From assembly GCF_004343075.1 (NCBI RefSeq), contig NZ_SLXP01000001.1, positions 364,474-428,473 of the forward strand: DNA of 64,000 nucleotides. The letters are read 5' to 3'. The first letter of the stretch is position 1, and every line of letters starts with the position of its first letter. The notes under the pieces were generated by a model. That model had not been told where the DNA came from, searched no databases, and was given only the letters and a program-made list of their open reading frames with translations. Shown one piece after another: positions 53,460-61,712 of this stretch. Origin of the DNA: Rhodovulum marinum. GTDB lineage: Bacteria; Pseudomonadota; Alphaproteobacteria; Rhodobacterales; Rhodobacteraceae. The position numbers and the translations under genes were made by a program.

Positions 53460-55079
53460 ATGGACCAGATCGACGAAATCCGCCTGCAGGTGATGTGGAA
53501 CAGGCTGATCTCGGTGGTGGAGGAACAGGCCACCACGCTGGTCCGCACCGCGTTTTCCACCAGCGTGCGCGAGGCGGGCGACCTGTCGGCGGGGGTCTAC
53601 GACGCAGAGGGGCGCATGCTGGCCCAGGCGGTGACCGGCACGCCCGGCCACGTCAACACGATGGCCGAGGCGGTGGGGAACTTTCTGGACGCGATCCCGC
53701 CCGGGGACATGGCCGAGGGCGATACCTACGTCACCAACGACCCTTGGCTGGGCACCGGGCACCTGCACGACATCACGATGGTCACGCCGGTGTTCCGCGC
53801 GGGCGCGCTGATCGGGTTCTTCGCCTGCACGGCGCATATCGTCGACATCGGCGGGCGGGGATTCGGGGCGGATGGCAAGTCGGTCTACGAAGAGGGGTTG
53901 CAGATCCCGATCATGCGGTTCGCCATGCGGGGGCAGGTGAATGCCGACCTGATCCGCCTGCTGCGCGCGAACGTGCGCGAGCCGAACCAGGTGGTCGGCG
54001 ATTTCTACTCGCTGGCGGCCTGCAACGAGGTGGGGCTGCGCCGCCTGGGGGGCATGCTGGACGAAACCGGCCTGCCCGACCTTGGCGCCCTGGGCGATTT
54101 CATCCTGTCGCGGACCGGCCGGGCGATGCGCGAACGGATCGCCGCGCTGCCGCGGGGCAGCTGGACCAACGCGGTGACGAGCGACGGCTATGACGACCCG
54201 ATCCGGCTGGCGGCGAAGGTGACGGTCGAGGGCGAGCGGGTGCTGGTGGATTTCGACGGGTCGTCGCCGGTCAGCCGCTGGGGGATCAATTCCCCGATGA
54301 TCTACACCAAGGCCTATGCCGCCTACGCGGTGAAATGCGTGGTCGCCCCCGACATCCCGAACAACGCCGCCTCGCTGGCCGCGGTCGAGGTGACGTCCCC
54401 CCCAAACGTGGTGAACGCGCCGCGCCCCGCCCCCGTCTCGCTGCGCCACGTGATCGGCCATTTGGTGCCCGACCTGGTGCTGGGCGCCCTGGCCGGGGCG
54501 CTGCCGGGGCGCATTCCGGCCGAAGGCGCGGGGGCGCTTTGGAACATCCACATCTCGGCGCGGCCGGTGGCCGGGCAGGACGGGCGGCGGGCCGAGGTGC
54601 TGATGTTCAACTCGGGCGGGATGGGGGCGCGGCCGGGGCTTGACGGGCTGTCGGCGACGGCGTTCCCCTCGGGGGTGATGACCATGCCCATCGAGGCGAC
54701 CGAGCAGACCGGGCCGATCGTCGTCTGGCGCAAGGAGTTGCGCGAAGGGTCGGGCGGCGACGGGGAATTCCGCGGCGGGCTGGGCCAGGTGATCGAGATC
54801 GCGCCGCTGGACGGCCACGAATTCGAGTTCTCGGCGATGTTCGACCGCGTCGGCAGCCCGCCAAGGGGCCGCGCGGGCGGGGCCGCGGGGGCGGCGGGCC
54901 GGGTTGCGCTGGACGATGGCACGGCGCTGCGCCCGAAGGGCTGGCAATTCGTGCCCGCGGGCCGCCGGCTGGTGCTGGAACTGCCCGGGGGCGGCGGTTA
55001 CGGGCCGCCCGAACGGCGCGCCCCCGAGGCCCGGGCCGAGGATCGCCGCAAGGGCTATGTCAGCGGAGAGGAACCATGA
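53460..55079 (+). CDS. hyuB: hydantoinase/oxoprolinase subunit B
   Basis: A 539-residue HyuB-type subunit. Typical segments are FSTSVREAGDLSAGVYDAEG, TYVTNDPWLGTGHLHDITMV and ELPGGGGYGPPERR at the end. It forms the catalytic complex with HyuA. Its stop overlaps the start of the next gene (ATGA), coupling the SDR to the hydantoinase. Normal length for the separate subunit. Confidence 0.92.
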   Translation: MDQIDEIRLQVMWNRLISVVEEQATTLVRTAFSTSVREAGDLSAGVYDAEGRMLAQAVTGTPGHVNTMAEAVGNFLDAIPPGDMAEGDTYVTNDPWLGTGHLHDITMVTPVFRAGALIGFFACTAHIVDIGGRGFGADGKSVYEEGLQIPIMRFAMRGQVNADLIRLLRANVREPNQVVGDFYSLAACNEVGLRRLGGMLDETGLPDLGALGDFILSRTGRAMRERIAALPRGSWTNAVTSDGYDDPIRLAAKVTVEGERVLVDFDGSSPVSRWGINSPMIYTKAYAAYAVKCVVAPDIPNNAASLAAVEVTSPPNVVNAPRPAPVSLRHVIGHLVPDLVLGALAGALPGRIPAEGAGALWNIHISARPVAGQDGRRAEVLMFNSGGMGARPGLDGLSATAFPSGVMTMPIEATEQTGPIVVWRKELREGSGGDGEFRGGLGQVIEIAPLDGHEFEFSAMFDRVGSPPRGRAGGAAGAAGRVALDDGTALRPKGWQFVPAGRRLVLELPGGGGYGPPERRAPEARAEDRRKGYVSGEEP

Positions 55080-55894
55080 CCGGACCCTATGACACCATCC
55101 TGATCACCGGCGCCGCCGGGCGACTGGGCACCGAACTGCGCCAGGGCCTGGCCCCGCTGGCGAACAGGCTGCGCCTGACCGACCGGGTCGAGATTGCCGA
55201 CCTGCGCCCCAACGAAGAGGCCGCGATCCTGGACCTGGTCGACGCGGAGGCCGTGATGGAGGTGACAAAGGGCATCGATGCCATCGTGCATTTCGGCGGC
55301 GCGCCGCTGGAAAAGCCCTGGGCCGAGATCCTCGATTCCACGATCCGGGGGTCCTACAACGTCTACGAGGGCGCGCGGAAGAATGGTGTCGGCCGGATGG
55401 TCTATGCCTCGTCGGTCCATGCCATCGGCTATCACCCGCTCGACGCGCAGATCGACACCGAGGCGCCGGTCAGGCCCGACAGCCTGTACGGGGTGTCGAA
55501 ATGTTTCGTCGAGGCGCTGAGCCGGCTTTACTGGGACAAGTTCGGGATCGAGACGGCGTGCCTGCGCATCTTCTCGTCCTTCCCCGAACCCGCGGACCGG
55601 CGGATGCTGTGGTCCTGGCTGAGCCACGACGATTGCTGCCGTCTGGTGACGGCAGCCCTGACGGCGCCCTTCGTCGGGCACACGATCAGCTTCGGGCTGT
55701 CCGACAACCGGGTGAAACCGGTGGACAACACCAAGGCGGGCCACCTGGGGTATGTGCCGCAGGACAGCGCGGACCCCTATCGCGCGGGCGTCGAGGCGCG
55801 CACCGATCCGCCCGACCCCGACGCCCCCGCGACCCGGTTCCTGGGCGGCTGGTTCGTCGATCTCGGCCACCCCGACGACGCGGGGGCCGAATGA
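55076..55894 (+). CDS. uronate dehydrogenase-like SDR
   Basis: A 272-residue extended-type NAD-dependent epimerase/dehydrogenase similar in size and motifs to uronate dehydrogenase (Udh). It has ILITGAAGRLGTELRQGL (residues 8-25), VHFGGAPLEKPWAEILDSTI, the catalytic SSVHAIGYHP, and YGVSK with the Tyr and Lys. Udh oxidises glucuronate or galacturonate to the aldarolactone. Here it sits between hydantoinase subunits and an FAD oxidoreductase, so a different substrate, perhaps a hydroxy compound from ring opening, is possible. Start and stop both overlap neighbours (ATGA). Confidence 0.85.
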   Translation: MTGPYDTILITGAAGRLGTELRQGLAPLANRLRLTDRVEIADLRPNEEAAILDLVDAEAVMEVTKGIDAIVHFGGAPLEKPWAEILDSTIRGSYNVYEGARKNGVGRMVYASSVHAIGYHPLDAQIDTEAPVRPDSLYGVSKCFVEALSRLYWDKFGIETACLRIFSSFPEPADRRMLWSWLSHDDCCRLVTAALTAPFVGHTISFGLSDNRVKPVDNTKAGHLGYVPQDSADPYRAGVEARTDPPDPDAPATRFLGGWFVDLGHPDDAGAE

Positions 55895-57096
55895 GGGACA
55901 GCCATGACGTGGTGATCGTCGGCGGCGCGGTGATCGGGTCGTCGGTGGCCTATCACCTGGCCGCGAACCCCGATTTCGACGGCACGATCCTGGTGGTCGA
56001 GCGCGACCCGACCTATGCGCGGGCCTCGACCGCGCTGTCGGCCTCGTCGATCCGGACGCAATTTTCGAACGCGATCAACGTGAAGATCAGCCAATACGCG
56101 GGCGAGGTGATCCGCGATTTCGCCGAGACCATGCGGGTGGGCGATGCGCGGCCCGACCTGAATTTTCAGCCCGGCGGTTACCTGTTTCTCGCGCGCACGC
56201 CGGAACAGGCGCAGACGCTTCGCGAGAACCACGCGGTGCAGCGGGCCTGCGGGGCGGATGTCGTGCTGTGGGACCGCGACACGTTGGCCGATGCCTTCCC
56301 GCATCTGCGGGTCGAGGATATCGCGCTGGCCTCTTACGGGCGGTCGGGCGAGGGGTGGTTCGACAACATGGGGCTGCTGCAGGGATTCCGCGCCAAGGCG
56401 CGCGAACTGGGCGCGGAGTACGTCACCGACGAGGTGGTGGGAATCGGATGCACGGGTGGCCGGGTTGCCTCGGTCACGTTGAAATCGGGCGTGACGGTGA
56501 GGGCTGGAACGGTGGTCAATGCCGCCGGTCCGCGCGCGGCGATGGTGGCGCGGATGACCGGGCTGGACATCCCCGTGGAACCCCGAAAGCGCACGCTGTT
56601 CGTGTTCGATTGCGCCCGCTCGCCCGAGGGCACGGCGCGGGTGAATGGCGGGCGGCTGCCACTGATGGTCGATGTCACGGGCGTGCATTGCCGCCCCGAG
56701 GGGCGCTATTTCCTGACCGGCGGGGTGCCCGTTGACGACGCGGCCGTCGACCGGGACGATTTCGAGCCCCGACACGCCGAATTCGAGGAAATCGTCTGGC
56801 CCGCCCTCGCCGCGCGGTCCGAGGCGTTCGAGGCGATCAAGGTGGTGAACATGTGGGCCGGGCAGTATGCCTATAACACGCTCGACCATAACATGATCGT
56901 CGGGGCCCATCCCGAGTTGCCGAATTTCATCTTCGCCAACGGATTCTCCGGCCATGGGCTGCAACAGGCGCCGGCCACCGGGCGGGCGGTATCCGAGTTG
57001 ATCGCCCATGGCGGGTTCCGAACGCTCGATCTGTCCGACCTGGGTGTCGCGCGCATCCTTGGCAACCGGCCCTTCCTGGAACGGGCGGTGATCTGA
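55891..57096 (+). CDS. FAD-dependent amino-acid-type oxidoreductase (DAO family)
   Basis: A 401-residue flavoprotein of the D-amino acid oxidase/sarcosine oxidase family. The FAD motif is DVVIVGGAVIGSSVAYHLA (residues 6-24). Others are VNAAGPRAAMVARMTGLDIP, NMWAGQYAYNTLDHNMIVGA and FIFANGFSGHGLQQAPATGR, like FOXRED1-type and glycine/sarcosine oxidases. It is the last gene of the hydantoinase operon, coupled by ATGA. It could oxidise an amino acid formed after lactam or hydantoin opening. Substrate and electron acceptor are unknown. Confidence 0.9.
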   Translation: MRDSHDVVIVGGAVIGSSVAYHLAANPDFDGTILVVERDPTYARASTALSASSIRTQFSNAINVKISQYAGEVIRDFAETMRVGDARPDLNFQPGGYLFLARTPEQAQTLRENHAVQRACGADVVLWDRDTLADAFPHLRVEDIALASYGRSGEGWFDNMGLLQGFRAKARELGAEYVTDEVVGIGCTGGRVASVTLKSGVTVRAGTVVNAAGPRAAMVARMTGLDIPVEPRKRTLFVFDCARSPEGTARVNGGRLPLMVDVTGVHCRPEGRYFLTGGVPVDDAAVDRDDFEPRHAEFEEIVWPALAARSEAFEAIKVVNMWAGQYAYNTLDHNMIVGAHPELPNFIFANGFSGHGLQQAPATGRAVSELIAHGGFRTLDLSDLGVARILGNRPFLERAVI

Positions 57097-57187
57097 GACC
57101 GCCATCTGCGGCCAAACGCGTTCACAAACCGATGAGAATCGCAAGAGTCGGCAATCTTGTGCGGGCCGCCCCCTTGTCCCTGCGCTT

Positions 57188-57215
57188 TTGAAAAACACGT
57201 TCATTTCTCGATAGT
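57188..57215 (+). promoter_or_regulatory. probable sigma-70 promoter of repeat-protein gene
   Basis: TTGAAA (57188-57193) and GATAGT (57210-57215) are 16 bases apart, matching -35 and -10 consensus at 5 and 4 positions. The strong RBS AGGAGG follows and the ATG is at 57236, leaving a very short leader. It is the clearest promoter in the window. Confidence 0.55.
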
Positions 57216-57235
57216 TTAACGCACAGGAGGCACCC

Positions 57236-57661
57236 ATGGCCGACAAGACGACCGAACAGCTGATCGACGACCCGACTCCGTTCTCAAGCAAGTTCGGCTG
57301 GCCGCTGCTGAGCACCCGAAAGCCGAATATCGACCTCGACCGCGTCAGTTCCACGCCGTTTTCCAGCATGCTGAACCTGCCGTTGCTGTCGCAGGGGCGG
57401 ACGACGTCGACGGAACTGAGGACCGACGATCCGACACCGTTTTCACGCCGGTTCAACTGGCCGATGCTGAGTGGGCGGGCCACGAATGTCGAGCTGAAAA
57501 CCAACGACCCCACGCCGCTGTCGCGCGCACTGAACCTGCCGCTGCTGAGCGATCGGGCAACGGTCGCTGGCGGCGAGGTTTCGGGCGGCAGTTCGGGCGC
57601 ACCGGACAATGCCTTTTCCAAGTTCATCCGGCAGATCATCACCGGCGAAGTACAGAAATAA
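57236..57661 (+). CDS. four-repeat small protein of unknown family
   Basis: A 141-residue protein with four repeats of 26-27 residues. The TPFS motif occurs at 14-17, 40-43 and 67-70 and as TPLS at 93-96. P[LM]LS lies 9 residues later each time (23, 49, 76, 102). Repeats 1 and 3 carry DDPTPFS plus aromatic residues (FGWPLLS, FNWPMLS), and 2 and 4 carry LNLPLLS, so a two-repeat block seems duplicated. The tail is SGGSSGAPDN, then NAFSKFIRQIITGEVQK, probably helical. No signal peptide or membrane segment. AGGAGG lies 6 bases before the ATG, a promoter upstream and a strong hairpin downstream, implying high expression. I know no family like it. A structural or binding role is as likely as a peptide precursor. 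Confidence 0.82.
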   Translation: MADKTTEQLIDDPTPFSSKFGWPLLSTRKPNIDLDRVSSTPFSSMLNLPLLSQGRTTSTELRTDDPTPFSRRFNWPMLSGRATNVELKTNDPTPLSRALNLPLLSDRATVAGGEVSGGSSGAPDNAFSKFIRQIITGEVQK

Positions 57662-57667
57662 CGCGAT

Positions 57668-57699
57668 CGCGCGGCGCGGCATGCGGTCCGCGCCGCGCG
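57668..57699 (+). terminator. 12-bp hairpin after repeat-protein gene
   Basis: CGCGCGGCGCGG pairs perfectly with CCGCGCCGCGCG around an 8-base loop, starting 6 bases after the TAA. No T-run follows. It is probably a terminator or a 3' stabiliser for an abundant short mRNA. Confidence 0.6.
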
Positions 57700-57821
57700 G
57701 GCACTTGAACCCGAAACGGCGATGTCCATATCCGACGGGTTCCCGGGTGGCGGCCGACCGCCCCCGGCCCTGGACAGGCGTTGCACCCTTGGACCCGTCG
57801 CGCCACTTTCTCATCGCCAGC

Positions 57822-58208
57822 ATGCCGTCGGGCGCCTTGCCGTTGGATTGCCCTGACGCATGCCGGGCATCACGGTTTCCACGCCCCGTGCTGGCCATTC
57901 TTCTGGCCGTGGCTCTGCTGTTGCAGGGCGCTGCGGTAGCGGGCGGATCCTTTGCGGCGGTCACGGCCAGAATGGCCGTGGTTCTGGACCATTTGGTGCC
58001 GCCGCTTGCCGTCGGGCTTGAAAACCGCGTCACGGCCGCCGATCCATCGCTGCCCGAGACCGATACGATCCACTCAGCGTGCACGACCACCTCCCCGGCC
58101 CCGCCGGGCCGCCTGGCGGCGAACCGGAACATGCCTGCGCAAGCACCGGTCAGGTCGAACATGGAGACGGCGCACAGCGCGCGGGCGCCGCCGCGCCAGA
58201 TGGGCTGA
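57822..58208 (+). CDS. small secreted or membrane-anchored hypothetical protein
   Basis: A 128-residue frame with one hydrophobic segment, FPRPVLAILLAVALLLQGAA (about 19-38), which may be a signal peptide or anchor. The rest is Pro/Ala/Ser/Thr-rich without known domain, with one Cys after IHSA. The ATG has a poor RBS, and the frame is open upstream, so an earlier GTG start is possible. Codon bias is weaker than in neighbours. It lies between the repeat protein and a zinc-ribbon membrane protein. Confidence 0.4.
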   Translation: MPSGALPLDCPDACRASRFPRPVLAILLAVALLLQGAAVAGGSFAAVTARMAVVLDHLVPPLAVGLENRVTAADPSLPETDTIHSACTTTSPAPPGRLAANRNMPAQAPVRSNMETAHSARAPPRQMG

Positions 58209-58265
58209 ACCGTCGAACGGATCAACCCGGCCGCGCCCGCAGGCGCCGCCTTTCCAGGATCGAAC

Positions 58266-58631
58266 ATGACCACGACATTTCCGGCTCTTGCGAGCCTGCT
58301 GACCACTGCCGGGGCGCTGGCGCTTATGGTGAAGGGCGCAACGCGCTGGCGCGCGGCACGCCGGGCACCGCGCAGCCCCGCCACACCGCCGCCGATGCCC
58401 CGCGAGCCCGCACCACCGCCTTCCCGTGCCCCGCGGCGCACGGTCGCCCGGCCCGATGGCACCTGCGCCGGATGCGGCACGCCGATCCCGGGCACCGACA
58501 GCCATTGCGGCATCTGCGCGCGCAAGCAAACGGCCAGCCCCGATGCGGGCCGGACCGCACTGCTGCACTGGGCTTTCACGATCGTGGTGCTGACGATGAT
58601 CTACGGCGCGGGTTACCTCTTGGCGCCGTGA
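58266..58631 (+). CDS. small membrane protein with zinc ribbon
   Basis: A 121-residue protein. An N-terminal hydrophobic segment (FPALASLLTTAGALALMV) is followed by a Pro/Arg-rich linker and a four-cysteine ribbon, CAGCGTPIPGTDSHCGICAR (C-x2-C-x10-C-x2-C, about 76-95). A second membrane segment follows at the end (LLHWAFTIVVLTMIYGAGYL). AGGA precedes the ATG by 8 bases. Function unknown. It may form a unit with the preceding small gene, 57 bases upstream. Confidence 0.55.
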   Translation: MTTTFPALASLLTTAGALALMVKGATRWRAARRAPRSPATPPPMPREPAPPPSRAPRRTVARPDGTCAGCGTPIPGTDSHCGICARKQTASPDAGRTALLHWAFTIVVLTMIYGAGYLLAP

Positions 58632-58637
58632 GCCGGC

Positions 58638-58660
58638 CGGGGCAGGTCTCCCCTGCCCCG
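58638..58660. terminator. hairpin after zinc-ribbon gene
   Basis: CGGGGCAGG and CCTGCCCCG form a 9-bp stem with a TCTCC loop, 7 bases after the zinc-ribbon stop. The remaining bases to 58929 hold no gene that I can support. It separates this small-gene region from the convergent malonate operon. Confidence 0.5.
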
Positions 58661-58929
58661 TGCCCATGCCGCCCCCGGTCGATCGCCGTCGCCGAACCCG
58701 ATCTGAACCCTTAGCGCCTTTTGCAGCGGGAAACGCCCGATCGGGCCAGGTCCAAGCACCGCTCAAGGGGCGTCGCAATGGGCCGACCGAGTACGCCCCC
58801 GGAACGATGGGTGCCCCAAAGGATGATTGCACCGCCGACCAGCAGATCGAGGGTCGATCGCGGCGCGCATGGCCCGATAAAGACGAGGTCCAGGCCAACC
58901 CTTGGCAAGGAGGCCAGCCGGTTCTAGGC

Positions 58930-60453
58930 CTAGCTGCCCAGCGCGGCGAAACTGTCGGCATAGGCCTCGCGCAGGAGGTTCTTTTGCACCTTGCCCATGG
59001 TGTTCCGGGGCAAGGCGTCGACCACGATCAGCTTGCGGGGATGCTTGAACCGCGCAAGCGAGGCCCGCGCCGCCTCGGCGATGGCGTCGAGGTCGGGCGT
59101 TTCGCCGGGACGGGGCACGATCAGCCCCAGCACCGTCTCGCCGAAATCGGCATGCGGCACGCCGATTACCGCGCTTTCCAGCACGCCGGGCTGGGCATCC
59201 AGCACCAGCTCGATTTCCTTGGGATAAATGTTGTAGCCGCCCGAGATGATGAGATCCTTGTTGCGGCCGACGATCTGGACATAACCCCGGTCGTCGATCA
59301 GGCCCAGATCGCCGGTGATGAAGAACCCGTTTTCGCGCAGTTCCTCGCGGGTCTTTTCGGGCATGTTCCAATAGCCCTTGAACACGTTGGGGCCGCGCAC
59401 CTCGATCTGTCCGACCTCGCCGGGCGGCAGGGTTCTGCCCGTCGCGGGATCGGTGATCTTCACCTCCACCCCGGGCAGCGGGAATCCTACGGTGCCCGCC
59501 CGCCGCTCGCCCTCGTAGGGGTTGGAGGTGTTCATGTTGGTTTCCGTCATGCCGTAGCGTTCGAGGATGCGGTGCCCGGTGCGCGCCTCGAATTCGCGGT
59601 GGGTATCGGCCAGCAGCGGGGCCGAGCCCGAGATGAAAAGGCGCATGTGCCGGGCCAGGTCGCGCGTAAAGCGTGGATCGCCCAGCAGCCGGGTATAGAA
59701 GGTCGGCACGCCCATCATCGCGGTCGCCTTGGGCATCCCGTCCAGGATCGCGTCGAGGTCGAATTTCGGCAGGAAGATCATCGCGCCGCCCGCGGCCAGC
59801 GTCACGTTCGTGGCCACGAACAGCCCGTGGGTGTGAAAGATCGGCAGCGCGTGCAACAGCACGTCGTCGGCCGTGAAGCGCCAGTATTCCACCAGGGTCT
59901 CGGCGTTCGACAACAGGTTCCGCTGGGTCAGCATGGCCCCCTTGGACCGCCCCGTCGTCCCCGAGGTGTAGAGCAGCGCGGCCAAGTCTTCCTCGGCCCG
60001 CTCCACGGTATCAAAGCTGTCGGGCATTTCGGACAGCCGCCCAATCAGCGTTCCCGTGTCGTCGGCGTTCAGCGTTTCCAGCCCCGCGCCCAGCCGCTCG
60101 CACAGCGGCGCAAGCCCGGCCGCACCGGCCCCGTCGCAGACCACCAGCGCCGCGCCGCTGTTCTCGATGAAATAGGCCAGTTCCTCGACCGTATAGCCGG
60201 TGTTGAGCGGCAGGAACACGATGCCGGCCTGCATGCAGGCGGCATAAAGCGCGAGCGCCTCGGGCGATTTCTCGACCTGCACGGCCAGCCGGTCGCCCGG
60301 GCGCAAGCCCCGGTCGCTCAGGACATGGGCCAGCCGCGCGGCCTGTTTCAGGAAGGCGTCGTGGGTGACCGTCCGGCCATCGGGCAGGTGCAGAAAGGGC
60401 GTCGTCTTGCCGGCATGGCGACCAAACAGGTGATCGAAGAGCGGGTTCGCCAT
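58930..60453 (-). CDS. matB: malonyl-CoA synthetase
   Basis: A 507-residue acyl-CoA synthetase of the ANL superfamily. The P-loop is LLYTSGTTGRSKGAMLTQRN. Other motifs are RYGMTETNMNTSNPYEGER with the dicarboxylate-type arginine region, GFFITGDLGLIDDRGYVQIV, and PRNTMGKVQKNLLRE with the catalytic Lys. It activates malonate with ATP and CoA. It is last in the mat operon, 11 bases after matA. AGGAG precedes the ATG by 8 bases. The closest alternative is methylmalonyl-CoA synthetase activity. Confidence 0.92.
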   Translation of the reverse strand: MANPLFDHLFGRHAGKTTPFLHLPDGRTVTHDAFLKQAARLAHVLSDRGLRPGDRLAVQVEKSPEALALYAACMQAGIVFLPLNTGYTVEELAYFIENSGAALVVCDGAGAAGLAPLCERLGAGLETLNADDTGTLIGRLSEMPDSFDTVERAEEDLAALLYTSGTTGRSKGAMLTQRNLLSNAETLVEYWRFTADDVLLHALPIFHTHGLFVATNVTLAAGGAMIFLPKFDLDAILDGMPKATAMMGVPTFYTRLLGDPRFTRDLARHMRLFISGSAPLLADTHREFEARTGHRILERYGMTETNMNTSNPYEGERRAGTVGFPLPGVEVKITDPATGRTLPPGEVGQIEVRGPNVFKGYWNMPEKTREELRENGFFITGDLGLIDDRGYVQIVGRNKDLIISGGYNIYPKEIELVLDAQPGVLESAVIGVPHADFGETVLGLIVPRPGETPDLDAIAEAARASLARFKHPRKLIVVDALPRNTMGKVQKNLLREAYADSFAALGS

Positions 60454-60464
60454 GGTTCGGACTC

Positions 60465-61712
60465 CTATGCGAGGGCTTTCTCGGCCGCCGCGCTGAGCGA
60501 CCGGATGTCGGACGACGCGGCGACGTCATGCGAAGCGGCGAAACGTTCGTGGTTCTGCGAGACCTTGTTCAGGTCATAGAGGTAGTTGACCATCACGCCG
60601 GCCGATTGCGCCTGCCCCTTCTCCGACGTGTCGGCACGGGCGTGGACCTGGTGGATCAGCGCCCCGTTGCCAAGGTGGAACCGTGCCACAGGGTCGAAGG
60701 GGAGACCGTCGCCGCGCTTGGCCGCGAACAGGTAATGGGCGGCCAGCGCGCGCATCGCCTCGTCGTCGTCGGCATCCCAGCTTCGTCCCTCGGCGGTCAG
60801 CCAGCGCACCAGGCCCGGGATCGGCGAGAGCGTGACGAAGGTCTTGAGACCCGGGAATTCCAGCGACAGGTCTGCGGCGACCTGCTTGATCAGCGAATTG
60901 CCGAAGGAAATGCCCGCAAGCCCGGCCTGGCAGTTGGTGATCGAGTAAAACACCGCCGTGTCGGCCTGTTCACCGGCGATCTGGTCGCGTTCTTCGGCCA
61001 GCAGGGTCTGAATCGAACCGGGCACACCCCGGGTCAGCGCGACCTGGACGAAGATCAGCGGCTCGTCGGGCATGGCGGGGTGAAAAAAGGCGAAACAGCG
61101 CCGGTCCTCCGGTTCGAGGCGGCGGCGCAGGTCGTCCCAGCTGTCGATGGCATGGACCGCCTCGTAGGCGATGATCTTTTCCAGGATATGCGCCGGGCTT
61201 TGCCAGTTGATCGGGCGCAGCACCAGGAAGCCGCGGTTGAACCAGCTGGCGAAGAGGTGGCGGAAATCGAGGTCCACCGCCTGCAACGCATCGTCCGTAC
61301 GCCCCAGACGCAAAAGGTCGGCCCGCATCGCCACCAGCGCCGAGGTCGCGCCGGGCACCTGGTTCAGGCGGCGGAACAGTTCCTGCCGGGGCGGCTCGGC
61401 GGCGGCCATGAAGGCCCCGTAGGTGGTGCGGGTCTGGGCGGCCTCGTAGGCATCGAGGGCCGCGCGCACCGCCCGCGGAGAGATGTTCATTTCGTCGGCA
61501 AGGTGGCGGAAGAATTCGAGCTTTTCGTCATCCTGCATGGCCGCGTAGCGTTCCAGGATCGTACGCGCGACGGTCAGGCCGGTGATCTCGCCGGTGGCGC
61601 CGATCAGATCGGCGGCGAGGTCCGGCATGGGCCGGTTGTCGGCCCGCGCCCCGGCCCCCGCGCGGTAGGTCCGTTCGATCAGCGTGGACAGCATGTCGGC
61701 CAGCAGCGTCAT
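60465..61712 (-). CDS. matA: malonyl-CoA decarboxylase
   Basis: A 415-residue malonyl-CoA decarboxylase (MCD family). The all-helical N-terminal domain occupies about 1-115. The GNAT-like catalytic domain shows CFAFFHPAMPDEPLIFVQVA, VFYSITNCQAGLAGISFGNS, FVTLSPIPGLVRW and ARFHLGNGALIHQVHARAD, the last holding the family's catalytic His region. The product is acetyl-CoA plus CO2. Its ATG overlaps the matM stop (ATGA). The wider open frame upstream belongs to another frame of matM. Confidence 0.92.
   Translation of the reverse strand: MTLLADMLSTLIERTYRAGAGARADNRPMPDLAADLIGATGEITGLTVARTILERYAAMQDDEKLEFFRHLADEMNISPRAVRAALDAYEAAQTRTTYGAFMAAAEPPRQELFRRLNQVPGATSALVAMRADLLRLGRTDDALQAVDLDFRHLFASWFNRGFLVLRPINWQSPAHILEKIIAYEAVHAIDSWDDLRRRLEPEDRRCFAFFHPAMPDEPLIFVQVALTRGVPGSIQTLLAEERDQIAGEQADTAVFYSITNCQAGLAGISFGNSLIKQVAADLSLEFPGLKTFVTLSPIPGLVRWLTAEGRSWDADDDEAMRALAAHYLFAAKRGDGLPFDPVARFHLGNGALIHQVHARADTSEKGQAQSAGVMVNYLYDLNKVSQNHERFAASHDVAASSDIRSLSAAAEKALA

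Noticed and set aside
57236-57661. Multi-core RiPP precursor call for the repeat protein
   Set aside because: Not stated as a call because no modifying enzyme, protease or exporter is recognisable next to it; kept only as one possibility.
57443-58579. 378-residue minus-strand frame opposite the small genes
   Set aside because: It runs antisense to the repeat protein with strong promoter and RBS, has no RBS of its own and no domain.
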